DNA from: Diadema setosum
Lineage: Eukaryota > Echinodermata > Echinoidea > Diadematoida > Diadematidae
Assembly (NCBI RefSeq): GCF_964275005.1
Contig: NC_092692.1
Span: forward strand, 16,089,006 to 16,153,005
Length of the DNA: 64,000 nucleotides
Direction of reading: 5' to 3'
Positions within the stretch are counted from its first letter, which is position 1; each line of letters begins with the position of its first letter. Under the pieces are notes generated by a model, which was given only the letters and a program-made list of their open reading frames with translations, was not told the DNA's origin and ran no database searches. A program made the position numbers and the translations under genes. Below, piece after piece: positions 24,084 through 36,200 of the stretch.

Positions 24084-24545
24084 AAAGGGCTGATTTCACG
24101 GAGCCAAGCGAACGATTTACGAAGGATGCGAATGTCGAAAAAAAAATGGCAAAGAACAACTTTCATTCGCATTTTAGCGTGCAAAAGATCACCAAACAAA
24201 CCAAGTCGGGGGGTTCGGAAGCATCGTCAACTGTTTGCAGGCGTCATTTCTATTTCGGCGATAATTAAAACAATGACATTTCTTGCGAAAATTTTCCGCA
24301 CTCTGGATAGTGGTTTGCTCATGATTTGTTCTAGAGAATGTCCTGAAAACCTTGTCCTATCTTCATGAAACCCCAAACAGATCCCGACAATTTGAATGTC
24401 TCGCGTATGTTTCGCTGAATCCGCGAAGTTCTTCCGATCATTTCAAGACATATCGCAAACTTTTCGAGACATTCTCACGATCGAACGTCGGACTTTGCCA
24501 ATTTTTTTTGACCTTCACATCCTTCGCAAACTGATTTCGCTTATG
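24084..24545. mobile_element. Foldback element, family F (probable MITE)
   Basis: TTTACGAAGGATGCGAATGT at 24116-24135, followed by A-rich sequence and TGGCAAAG, is mirrored by the reverse complement near 24500-24535 (TTTGCGAAGGATGTGAAGGT, A-rich, TGGCAAAG). Weaker pairing continues inward. The left end begins AAAGGGCTGATTTCACGGAG near 24084; the equivalent right end is missing, so the element looks 3'-truncated. It is non-coding. Confidence 0.5.
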
Positions 24546-24727
24546 ATGTTAGTAAATACATGTTGTTCTTTCAATTTCATTACGTTTAGACGCCTTAGAA
24601 AAGTTCAGTATTTTTCTCCTTCACTGCCTCATAATTATAATTATTCCCTTTATTCTTCTAGTTGATTTGAAGCAATATATCGGTCTATTATGTAACTCGA
24701 TCCTCCTACTTCTACTACTGTACTATT

Positions 24728-24743
24728 TTTACTACTTCTTCTG

Positions 24744-24803
<60 letters not shown>

Positions 24804-24870
24804 CTATTCTACTACTATTACTGATGACTACTATACTACTACTGCTACTACTTGTACATGTGCTTGTGTT
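24728..24870. repeat. (CTA)n microsatellite
   Basis: Dense CTA units at 24742-24802 with imperfect CTA/CTT repeats on both sides. Confidence 0.95.
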
Positions 24871-24900
24871 ACTCTATAATTACTAGGCCTACTATTGTAG

Positions 24901-25303
24901 GGAGGCAAGATGGCTCAGTCTGTAGCGTTTCTGCCTTACAAAAAATGGGGCAAGTTCGGGCGGGGGTTCAAACCCCAGTGAGTCTTTCTGAGCCATGCTG
25001 TGTGTTGTGAACAATAATTTGTGTGTTTTGCCTCTAGAGAGAGGCAAAACACTATGTCCCCGGACAGGACATACTAGTAAAATAGAGGTTTAGGGTGTGA
25101 GAGAGTCACAACTCATGCAAAAAGATCCCTCTTTATTCACAAATCGCAAAGAACATGGTCATGATGGTACATAACCCTGTGAAGTGGTCCGCCCCATGCA
25201 AGTACATACTGGACCCCATGGAAGACCAGCTTTAGTGCAGCTGAATATGGACTATCCAGATACCTTTTCAGTTGAAAAAAAAATGGAAACAAACAACAAA
25301 TGA
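24901..25303 (+). mobile_element. tRNA-derived SINE, family 1, copy B
   Basis: A box TGGCTCAGTCTG at 24911-24922 and B box GGTTCAAACCC at 24965-24975 give an intact Pol III promoter layout. The body shares with copy A (26588-26937) GAGGCAAAACACT, the GTCCC..GGA.AGGA block, TCACAACTCATG, AAAGATCCC, and GGACCCCATGGAAGACCAGC, and ends in an A-rich tail. It has about 50 extra bases relative to copy A. Confidence 0.85.
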
Positions 25304-25907
25304 AAAGACTGCTTCTATATCTTTTACAAGTACTCAACCATTCACACATTTTTGCGACCGTGCTAATTACAGTTTAGAGAAATATTTTCTGTCCCTAAAT
25401 CTGTCAAAAGTATAGTAATAAAAGGTGCTCTTCACTTTTTACGGTTTGGTTCCCATATGGTGTCCCAGAGTGTCCAACGAAGCTCCTTGGTACAAGAAAT
25501 ATTTGTGTAATGAAAGCAAAATACGTTATTACAGTCTTTCGATCATAACGTAGCCAAAACGAGGACACCTAGTTTCATTCAAGGCCAAGCCTTTCAGTCG
25601 CCCTATATAATATGCAGTAGGAGTAAATCGAAAAGAAGTAAACGTACGTGGCGTATCCCGCTAATACAGTAGGCAGCTAACTCGATCCGCCTCATGCACC
25701 CCTTCCAGCGGCCATGGCCTGTACGTTGCACCGCGATGGGACGGGTAAACGGCCGCTGTACTATCCGTCGACGCCGAGGGTTGGCGCAGCTATCATAGTA
25801 AATGGGCGGCAAGCCGCCATGTCCCACGCTGGCGCGCCCGACCTGCTTTAGGGAAACTTGTAGGACCACCAAACCCAAAGAAGAGTGTTGTCCTAAACAA
25901 TATAATT

Positions 25908-25975
25908 AAAGAGAGATAAAGAGAAATAAAGAGAGAGATAGATAGATAGAGAGAGGGAGGGAGGGAGAGAAGGAG
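25908..25975. repeat. GA-rich / GATA low-complexity block
   Basis: AAAGAGA, GATA and GAGGGAGG words. Simple sequence. Confidence 0.8.
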
Positions 25976-26142
25976 GCCTATAAACATTACAATTTCAAAA
26001 CAAGCTCAATAAAGAAATTGCCCAGTAATAAAATTGTTTTTTTTCATTTTTACTTCCAATAACCTCTTTTCTTCTTCATATTTCTTTCTCCGTCTGTCTG
26101 ATCACCCCTCTATGTCCGTAGGACCTTTCTCTCTCTCTCATT

Positions 26143-26208
26143 TCGTCTATCTATCTATCTATCTATCCATCCATCCATCCATCCATCCATCTATCTATCT
26201 TTCTATTT
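26143..26208. repeat. (CTAT)n(CCAT)n microsatellite
   Basis: Compound tetranucleotide repeat. Confidence 0.95.
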
Positions 26209-26504
26209 TGTTTTTGCCGTTGTTTGTGTCTCTTTGCATACGTCAAATTTCAGCGGAATGTGCATACCTGCCCTTGTACCGTCTACGTGCGTACAATCAT
26301 GGACCTAACATTTTGTTCATGCACAGCCAAGGCCTACGTGCATTAATTGTATCGATGTATTATTTCTATGTTCTACTTTCATGTTTTTATTAGTCTTTAT
26401 CTATCTTCTATCTCTCCTGAGGAAACTACTTTATACAAGCTTATCAGCTTTTGATAAATTTCTTCAACGAAAATGAGTAAGATTTACTTTATTGCATAGG
26501 CATT

Positions 26505-27258
26505 TTGAAGGCATTATTTACCATTGCAGATGAAACAAAAACCAAGCTTTGGTGCTTCAAAATACATGTAGTTCAAAATACAGATAAGGGCGGTGAGTTG
26601 GCTCAGTCGGTAGCGCGTCTGCCTCACAATCACGCGGCCCGGGTTCGAACCCGAGTCTGGACTGAGCAATGTTGTGTGTAAGCATACCGTCCCTTCTAGC
26701 AAGAGGCAAAACACTTGGTCCCTCGGATAGGATATGAAATGGAGGTCCCGTGTATGAGAGAGTACAGTAACAACTCATACACGTAAAAGATCCCGCTTCA
26801 TTCGTTCATCGCAAAGAGCAGAGTGAAGTAGTCCCACCTCACATCCAACTGGACCCCATGGAAGACCAGCTTAACGCAGCTCAATATGGGCTATCCAGCC
26901 ATCTCTCAGATGGAAAATGAACAAACAAACAAAACAGATGTAGTTCTAAAATACGAGTTAGGGATAGAAACAACCAACGTAAAAAAGTCAATCAGTGTAA
27001 TCAATGGTAAGTATTGTTAAATAATACAAAATGTGAACAATAGGTATATCATTGTTTCTGTGTTATAGAATAAACCGTCTACAGTTATGGTTTATCAAGG
27101 AAAATAGTGATAGCTCCTTATATCTTGAATTGGCTTTATTGCGAAATGTTTATATGATAGGATGTTTTGTGATACAACTGACCTACAAATATGCATCAAA
27201 TGTAATTAAACTCGAACATTTTTAAATCACTGCTCTTAATTGTAAACAGTACCTTTAA
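26505..27258. mobile_element. TTAA MITE, family B, copy 1, interrupted by a SINE
   Basis: The outer parts match the copies at 44484-44848 and 56857-57223: GCATTATTTACCATTGCAGA at the left, GTCTACAGTTATGGTTTA and TAGGATGTTTTGTGATACAA inside, ACAGTACCTTTAA at the right. A 350-bp SINE sits within it, so the original MITE was about 385 bp. The left TTAA has decayed to TTGA; the right TTAA is at 27255-27258. Confidence 0.85.
26588..26937 (+). mobile_element. tRNA-derived SINE, family 1, copy A, with target duplication
   Basis: A box TTGGCTCAGTCGG (26598-26610) and B box GGTTCGAACCC (26642-26652) are near consensus. The 3' end is AACAAACAAACAAAACAG. Flanking direct repeats are ATGTAGTTCAAAATAC (26566-26581) and ATGTAGTTCTAAAATAC (26938-26954), a 16-17 bp target duplication with one difference, as expected for LINE-driven insertion. 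The host is a family B MITE, so the SINE is younger than that MITE insertion. Confidence 0.92.
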
Positions 27259-27581
27259 TTTCTGTTCCGATACCCCATATTAAATCATATCATAATTATG
27301 CAACATTATACCTTACAATAATTGTATGTATTACACTTATATTAGATAGCATATCTGCTTACTTCAAAACTAACAAGTTTTACTGCTTACTGTCTTGTTT
27401 AACCATTTTGTGGCAAATAGTCAAATTTGCACATTCACACACAAGCCTATGGACAAGAACTGAATTACTGCGGCACACACAGGGTTGACGTCTATTATGT
27501 TTAAATCATTACCAGTTATGTTCCAAACTTCATTGTGTTCGTTTTGTGTCATGTTCATTATGAGAAAGTGTAAATAAATGC

Positions 27582-27686
27582 CAATGTAAATCAATCAATC
27601 ATTCAATCAATCAATCAATCAATCAATCTATCTATCTATCTATCTATCCATTTAACTATTTGTCTCTTTCTCTCTCTCTCTCTCTT
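27582..27686. repeat. (TCAA)n(TCTA)n and CT microsatellites
   Basis: AATC units at about 27588-27628, CTAT to 27650, then CT dinucleotides at 27662-27685. The AATC run follows AAATAAATGCCAATG, so it may be the tail of an old retroelement. Confidence 0.85.
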
Positions 27687-27689
27687 ATA

Positions 27690-30600
27690 TTATACATACA
27701 TACATACAGTTGTATGTATATGTATATATATGTATATTATATGGATATATATATATATACACACATAATTCCCCCTTCTCAGTCTATTACCACAAAGGAG
27801 AAACACAAACAGACACCCAAACAACCGCGCACAAACGCCATAACGATTGGAAAAGTAAGCGTGAATAAGACAACTTGTTTGACGTCACGAGCGGTTTTCT
27901 TTTTTCAAATGCTGTGCATTTTAATTCACATTGATAAACGTTAATACGACATTCAGAAAAAAAAATAACCAAACCAAACAGACACATGAATATTCTATAT
28001 TCAAGCTATTTTAACTTGATATAAATAACTTTTTTTTTTCGATCCAACTGTTACAATATAATACCGTCACTCTATATAGAGAATAAAACTTCAATAATAC
28101 TCTATTCAAATCTCCGACAACAAATACAATAATCTTTCCTAACGGCTAACACTTTTTCATAAACTTATTCAGTTTCAATAAGTCATCTGTTTTCTAGTTG
28201 TGATGGTTTAGCGGTTCGAAAAGCAGGTCAAAACACACATGAGAGCGAGTGATGATTGTCGAATGGGTTGATACGCAGCATACAGCATACTATCTATACA
28301 GAATCATCAAGCTTGCGATTATTCTATTCACTGAATACGCACACTGTTCTTTACACATGTAGTGAATGAATTGAGCGCATGTGACAAAAGTCATTTTTCG
28401 CGAAGCAAATTTGTATCACTTGTACAAGAACGCCCTCTACAGGCAATATCTTTGATAAGTGTACGAGTATTCATGGCTGACCCCTCTTTGCGACAAAAAG
28501 TCAACATACGACACGCCTTCGCAAAATACACCTGTGTATCATAAACCAACATCAAGGTATTTCATCATGTTTTACATCGTCACATTCAATCATCGTCAGG
28601 TCACGTAAATTGTCTTCTTTTTTTGTAAAGGAAGAAATAAATAAATCAAAAGAAGCAAACAAGAATTGAAAGGAAGAGATTAAAAAAAAGAAAGGTGGAG
28701 ACGTTCTGAGTAGAAATCATATAATAAGAATCATCTCACAACAAAAGAAATGATATTTCAGATCGGAAATGTATGACGACAAAATTATGCAAAATGTATA
28801 ATAAGATAAGATTACGTTAATTATGGTAAGGTGCAAGCATTTCTGGGATCTGGAAGAAAAGTTCGGTCATGGCGTGACGAAAAAAAGAAACAAACACCAA
28901 AATAAAGACTGATTTGCCTAATCCATCATGAATAATCAACATGATTTAACAATGGAGAGAAAAGCAAAGCAATCAGAAGAAGAGAAGAAAGAAAGACGGC
29001 AACCATAGTCCCAGGTACACTATCATGTCACTAACGACCCCATTTCTCATTGTCCTTGTTTAAGCTTTAGACCAAACAAAACTGTTGCGAAACAGCGCGG
29101 TCCATTTCATTCAAATTCATCACAACTACAAAAAAGGAGCTTTAGTTTCAAGTATGCTTCAAATCAAATCAGACAGAATGTGACATCCATAATGACAACT
29201 TAATCGACCGTCTCAAAGGGGATGAAAAAACAACATTAAAAATGAAGCGTCTTAACAGGAGCTTCATATATCACAACTTATAGATGAGTCTTTTCATAAT
29301 GCTTTCATCAAGTAAATGCCACTTAATGTCCAGTTCAGGTCTGAAAAACAAACAAACAACAAACAACAAACAAACAAACAGACTATTGATTAAGAACACA
29401 ACAAGATGTTTCAAAAGAAACTTTTAAAACTTGGGTCTTAAGGACACCGTGTTTGTCCATTCTCTCGAGATGTTGACTTTCATTCGACATATCTGGAGCC
29501 AATGAAAATGAGTTTACCCGCAACTACATTAAATGACTTTGTGCCAATACTGGGAGGGCGATACAAAGTTTGAATTTCGTAATAGAAATTCTCGTCTGGG
29601 TTTTAAGAGGTGAGTGCACAAATTAAACCCGGGCAAGGAAAGTGCATCTTTAACTTATATATAAAAAATACTTCAGACGAAAACTTGGCAAAAGAAACAA
29701 GCAGATGCTATTACAGAAATCGCCTTTAAATAAAGAATTCAGACTGAACGCTGAGGGCGGAATAGAGACGAAAGTAACGGAGAGCGGAATATGCGAAGAG
29801 GATAGACATACATGTAAGTACCTACAATTCAAAACCACGCACAATTGCACGATATACACGATGAAGGAACAACTGTTAGCTATCAAGCTATCAAGTACAC
29901 TGACTTCTTGAGCTGAAGTGCAACCTCGTAGTCAGTGTTTTTAAAAAGTGTCTTGAATCTTAACAAAGACAAAAAGAAAGAGGGAGGGAGGGAGGGAGCG
30001 CAATGATATAACTTTCAAATTAAACACAAAAAGGTAATTGATAAGATTACTGAGTACTTAAGGCGCAGCTGTTCTGCTCCTCCAGTCCAAATCCAAATGC
30101 TGTGTCCAATCAGAGGCCGATGCAAATTACGCCAATCTGTTACAAGCTACGGTACATGAGTCAGAGCCATACAGGCGGCATACTGTACATAATACCCTTG
30201 GATCAAGAGTTGGTACTACCATGCAATACAAGTGTGCCAAAGTGCAGAATTACTATCCTCACGTGGATAACTAAGCAAAAGCTTGCGTTCTAACCCCTTT
30301 TCGTAATACAGTATCCAATAAATAACGGAATGAAAAGAAAGTTCCTTAACACCATCCTAGGCCTGAAAACAACACAAATGCAACAAAAACACTACCAGCA
30401 TGAAATTTGAGTTGTGCCATTTCAAAAGTGACAGGATCTTCTTCTTCGTAATCCTACACCACTTTTTGGCATACGGCGTCTGTCCTTTCAGTTTACATGA
30501 ATATGAACATGTCTTGGTATGTTCAATCTCAGTGAAGGAAATGTAATCTATTGAGAGTTTCCGCTCGATCTCAATATATGTATTTCAATGTATGGTCCTA

Positions 30601-31230
30601 TGTTACGGTTATATGTCACAAAGAAGCGAAAGCAAGGTTACTTGTAGCATTATGGTATTTCTAAAGCGTATAAATCCTACTTTATTTTTTAAGGACGGCG
30701 TCTAGTTTTAGACTACGCAACGCTGTGTGACGTATTGCATACATAATGATGTGCAGAATTGAACTTATATCTACTGTATTATCTCTAGCACCAGTGAGGC
30801 CGCTAAACAACACCCAATCTACACGTTACGTAAGACTATACGAGGTCAATAATTTTTTTCACATAAAAACCTACACAGATTGACTGTATCTTTACAATAA
30901 ACACATTTATAGTACATTTGTCATAAACACTTTACACAACGTAGACCTATTCACATAATATCCACTATACATTGTGATTAATACTGTGCTATTATTATAG
31001 ATAAGTGTGTCTCACATTTCAGTTGATAACATTTTTTTTTCCGTAATAAACAAGAACAAAAAAAGATCACATCAAAATCATACAAAATCATAAAACAGAT
31101 CATACCAATCAAGGATTTCACGATATGCAGTGTGATACGTAGGATCAATTGCCTCATTCAGAATTTCGACTCGAGTCTCACAATGTCATCACAAGTATAG
31201 ATATCAACAAATACACTATTATCGGTCAAC
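27690..31230. other. No gene recognised
   Basis: AT-rich sequence with short A runs, a CAAA tract near 29347-29380 and a GGGA run near 29975-29998. It lies downstream of the minus-strand CBX exon and may hold part of a long 3' UTR, but I cannot place a transcript end. Several minus-strand AATAAA words exist between here and 33.2 kb. Confidence 0.4.
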
Positions 31231-31234
31231 AGAA

Positions 31235-31282
31235 CACCTGACTGTTTAACGCGTCACCTGACTGTTTAACGCATCACGTGAC
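31235..31282. repeat. 20-bp tandem repeat
   Basis: CACCTGACTGTTTAACGCGT, then the same with CAT at its end, then a partial third unit CACGTGAC. Confidence 0.85.
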
Positions 31283-31856
31283 AAACATTGGACTACACCT
31301 TTTGCCCACTACGCAATACTGTCCGTGAAACAAACGCACACATTACCGCTTGCATTCTCCTTTTCTCTTTGACGTTCTCACCAACATCAATCATCTACAA
31401 CCCCTCGGTGCTTATTTTCTGCTTGATCATCGCTTTGGTTATCATCTACCTCTACAGCAAAAATTTCCCAATTTTTGAAGAAAAACAATGATGATAATAA
31501 TGGCGGTAACATGATACGCATTCCTGTCATAACAATCAAAAATACAACAGCTTAGAGTCAACGACTTTACTTCCACCAATGCGATTACGGACTGTACAGT
31601 CTCTCGAGTACGTTCCAAACAACACAAAGTACAACGATTTTAGACAAATGAACATGATTACATCCACAATAAGATACAATGACATCAAACGTTGGTTTCA
31701 TCGTCAATGTTTCCAAAGTGTACACTGATGTCGGCAATTTGCGCTGTTAATTTAAACGATCGGTGTCAATGTGATTTTTATTGTCTATACAAAAAACCGT
31801 CACTGCACGACCAACAAGAGAACACCCGACGGTCACCTCACTCCAGCGGTAACCGA

Positions 31857-32109
31857 ATTCGTTTTGGTGTTACACATCTAGGATAAAAAGCTTTCTTCTT
31901 CTTTTTCTTCTTGTTGTCGTTCCCGGAAATACTCACCCTACTTAATAGCGGTATGTCATTCACTGGCCACTGCTCTGCTCTGAAAAATCTGATTCGTTTT
32001 GGTGTTACACATCTAGGATAAAAAGCTTCTTTCTTCTTCTTTTTCTTCTTGTTGTCGTTCCCGGAAATACTCACCCTACTTAATAGCGGTATGTCATTCA
32101 CTGGCCACT
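31857..32109. repeat. Recent 135-bp-period direct duplication
   Basis: The 115 bp at 31857-31971 recur at 31992-32109, starting ATTCGTTTTGGTGTTACAC and ending TCATTCACTGGCCACT. They differ only by a 3-base length change in a CTT run. A 20-bp spacer separates the copies. Near-identity indicates a recent local duplication. If it lies in the CBX 3' UTR, it would be transcribed. Confidence 0.95.
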
Positions 32110-33298
32110 CAAAGTCAAAGTATCTCAAAAGTTTACCACTTAACTTTTAACAATATAATTGTTAATTGAAATACATAACAAGGAGAGTCAAGACTCATTT
32201 TTATGAAATCTCTTTATCGATGAGTTCTTGTGACTGATAAAAAAAAATTCCGCAAAGCGTCCGACGTGAATCGAATAGACCTCGAGTTGTTATGAGGAAC
32301 ACAGTCACCTCAAGAATTACTTCAAATTTAGAGGTTACGAGTTACGACAAGATTAAAAGACCCGTGTATCGTTCATGCCGGAATTTTTTTTCTTTCCCCA
32401 TTTAAATACATCTTCATCTGCACGTGATTTGAATTTTGTTGTGCATTAATAGATCGATTGTAATCTTTATTTTCTCTCTGTGAAAATTCTGCAAATTTCG
32501 TTTGTGAAAAATATTGCACGGACAAAACGTTCTTTTGCCCAAACTTTATTTGAATTGAGAGAATCGGTCAGTTTCTTTGAAATGTGCTCTTCGAAATCAT
32601 GTTGCTCTCCTAACAAGCACGGTTGAGTCTGATCTGCAAACACCAAGTTTACGTTGGAAATATTGACCATTCACTTGAAAACAACAATTATCTATAACTT
32701 CCATCTTCATCGTGCACTCATTCTCCCTGTGGGTCTCATTTCAATTTGCTGATGACTGCGAGGGATTTTCATTTAAAATGCCATCTACAAAACAATGAGT
32801 ATCCAAAAAAAAAAAAAATGGTGGAAAAGAGGAGGAAATCATACGAAGTTGTTGGCCGGAAGCAAAGAAATACAGATTGGTACAAGCAGACTTTGGCAGC
32901 GCGATTTCCTTTCCTGTGTCACGTGTCTTATTGTGGCACCTTTTCCCCAGAGACGCATCGCGATTTTTTGAACAACAACAACAATTGTATTGTCCTGTCC
33001 GTTGCATAACGATGCAGATTTCAGGTTCAACATAAAATTGTCATTTGATTTCCAGTTAGAAACACGAGTGACATTGTAACTGGAATAATGGCTTCTAAGG
33101 GCAAGGCGATTTGATGGAATATTAATACTTTTTAAAGGGTAAAATGATTGGAAAACAATCTAGCCAGTTCAGCACAACAATGGTCATGAGAGGGCGATAT
33201 GCAATATCCTGTTAGAGAGTTCTTTCATAAGACCATCGAAAACTTCAAGTGAAGTGCGTGATGCGAATGTCTTAAGAAAGCAAAGATTCACTTTCTTT
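32110..33298 (-). other. Proximal 3' flank / likely 3' UTR of the CBX gene
   Basis: Non-coding, directly after the CBX stop codon on the minus strand. TTTATT words on the plus strand (AATAAA on minus) occur near 32467 and 32546. Which one is used cannot be told from sequence alone. No transposon is seen here. Confidence 0.35.
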
Positions 33299-36200
33299 TC
33301 ACTTACTGTCGAAAAATCCCTCCGCAGTATCACTCTCTCGTATGGTGATGGTAAAATCTCTCATTTTCACGTCCGTGACAAGAATTTTCTCAAATTTCTC
33401 CGGCTGAGGCCGCCAGAGTTCCCGCTTGATCGCTGCAGCAGACGGCGACTTCAGGCTGAGATCGAGCGGGGCGTCGGCGAACAGCGCTGTTCGCTGAGTG
33501 TTCACGTGCAAGCTGGTCTTTGGCATGGGAACTCTGAGGGCGTGTGACACAAAACTTGGTGGTTTAGCTTTGTCCATTTTGGCGATGGTAGTCGACGTGA
33601 GAGGAGTTGGCTTAGGATGTGAATTCGGTTGAAACGGTTTGGGGCGGGCGTTTGGTGGGAATGGAATTGAGCGTTTGCTTGGTTCGACTGGCTTTGGAGG
33701 TGCGCTTGGTTCAACCATCTTCGGACTTGCGTTCGGTTCAACTGACTTCGGGCGCACAGCCGACTCGGGTGGCTTGCAACGCATACTTGATTCAACTGGT
33801 TTGACTCGTGTGCCCGACTCTATGGGTTTCTGACGTGCACTCGACTCGACTGGCTTAGGCCGTGTGCTTTCAGTTGACTTGATTCGTGTCCCCGACTCGA
33901 CGGGCTTGACTCGCGTCCCCGACTCGACGGGCTTGATTCGCGTACTTGATTCGACGGGCTTGATTCGTGTCCCCGACTCGACGGGCTTGACTCGAGTACT
34001 CGACTCAACGGGCTTGACTCGTGTCCCCGACTCGACGGGCTTGACTCGCGTACTCGACTCGACGGGCTTGACTCGTGTCCCCGACTCGACGGGCTTGACT
34101 CGCGTACTCGACTCGACGGGCTTGACTCGTGTCCCCGACTCGACTGACTTGACTCGCGTACTCGACTCGACGGGCTTGGCTCGTGTGCCCGGCTCGACGG
34201 GCTTGGCTCGTGTGCCTGACTCGACGGGCTTGACTCGAGTACTCGACTCGACAGGCTTGATTCGTGTCCCAGACTCTACGGGCTTGATTCGTGTACCGGA
34301 CTCTACGGGCTTGATTCGTGTACACTCGACTGGTTTGACTGTTGTGTTGTGGTCGACGGACTTGGGTTGTGTAATCTGTTCTGCTGGTTTTGGTCGTGCG
34401 TTTGACTCTACTGGTTTGGCTCTGGTATGGCAATCCACCGTCTTCGTTCGTGTGATGGAATCAACGGATTTCGATCGCGCGCTTGATTCATGGAGAGCCA
34501 CAGCCTCTTTCACAGTCTGAGGGCGTTTTTCCTGGATCTTCATCACGTTGTTGTTTGGCTCAATGTGAGTCGCCGTCCCGTTGTTAGATGCGTTGGTCTC
34601 TTTGGAGGGAGAGACTGATTTTACGTCTTGTTTGGCCTTCAAGGTTTCGGCTGCAGGTACGCCATCACTGATTGACTTAGTCTTGACTGGATTTGTCTTC
34701 GACTCACTGTGGGTTAGCGGTGTCCTGGCTTCGACCGTCTTTGTCGTCGTCTTGGCGCCGACTGTTCGCGGCACGGCGCGCGTAACGAGTGGTCTCGTGG
34801 GTAGCTTGATTTGTTCAACGATGCCGTTACTGGTTTTAGAGCCTTCCTTTTTCGGGGGCATTTTCACGTCATGCTTTGTTGCAGAAGGAATCGGATCGGA
34901 ATTTCCCTTTCCTTGAGATGTAGTAGTGGTAGAAAGAGAAGTAGAAGTGATAGAAGAGACAGAAGTAGTCTTTTCCGCATGCTTCATATTGCAAGGTTTG
35001 GCAATGGTAGAATCGACCTTGTGGCTATTACTAGACGTGGAGTGTTCTGTCTTATTCTCGGCCTTCTCCTCCGCGCTCCCGGCTGAGGAGTCTCTCTTGG
35101 AGTGGCTGGAAGAATCATCTGAGTATTTGGCAACTTTGTGGGGAGGAGAACCCGAAGAGTGTCGCGACGAGCTCTTGCTGCTGTCCGAACTCTTCTCCGT
35201 GCGATCGGCTGCGGTGACCGTGGAAGGCTTCGACTCGGCATCTTCGGCTATGCTCGGCATCGGGACGTCGGGCGTGGGACTGATCAAGCTGCACTCCATG
35301 GTATGGCCGTGGCTGCCCATGGGACTTCGGTCTCTCCTTGGGCTCTTTTCGTCTACTTCCGACGACCGCGAGTTGCTCCGAATGACGATCTTGATGGGAC
35401 CGAGCTTCTGCGGTTCCGGCTCCTTGACGGCAACGTGCTTGGTAGCTGGCACGACCTCTGCAACGACCTCGGCCTTGACTGGTCGCTCGACCAGTGATGA
35501 TGTGTGGTGTGCCGAGTGGTGTGGTGATGACGGCGGCAGTGGTGATGGTGATGACGACGATGAGGACGATGATGTCGAAGACGATGATGTTGTCGATGAG
35601 TGCCTTGACAGGGAATGGGGAGGTGGTGGCGGGGTAACTGGTTTCTGCTTTTTGACTTTCACCTTGGTCTTCCTCTTCACTTTAACCTTTTTCTTGCTCA
35701 CTTTGACTTTCTTCGGCACGCTCCCGTTTTCAGTCTTTATCTTCTTTTTCTTTTTCTTTATCTTTGGTGCGGATGTTCCATGCTGTTTGCTGACAACGCT
35801 ATGCTTGGATTTACTTTTCACTTTCACTTTCTTGTCTTTGGGTTTCAGTCGGATTACAGTAACCGTTCCGTCCTGGTGTTCGACGCGCTTCGTTCTGATG
35901 ATCGTGCCGTCTTTCTTTGTTTTCCTCATAATTCTAACTCTGACGATCGGCGAAGGATTTTTCGTCTTCGTTTTTAACAGCAGCTTCTTCTTCGATTTCA
36001 CTTTTTTCTTTCCAATCTTCTTCCCGCTTTTAACAACTCCCGACGGCATGATGGCGGAGGAGGCCGCTTTGGCGGGATTTGGCGCAATCGCCGACGACGA
36101 TGTCGACGATTTTCGCTTGACTTTGGGGATTGACTTGGCTTTGAATCCCCCACAGAGTCTCTTTATGGGAGCTTCTTTCCGCAGAACGGGTGGTCCAACA

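Noticed and set aside
24901..26660. tRNA genes at 24901 and 26588 (A and B boxes present)
   Set aside because: Both are followed by the same 300-bp body and A-rich tails, and one has a target duplication. They are SINE heads and do not fold as complete tRNAs. The same holds for the head at 13244.
33864..34520. Plus-strand frame over the CBX repeat (LTRVPDSTG units)
   Set aside because: It is the shadow of the minus-strand repeat; it has no start context, splice signals or domain.
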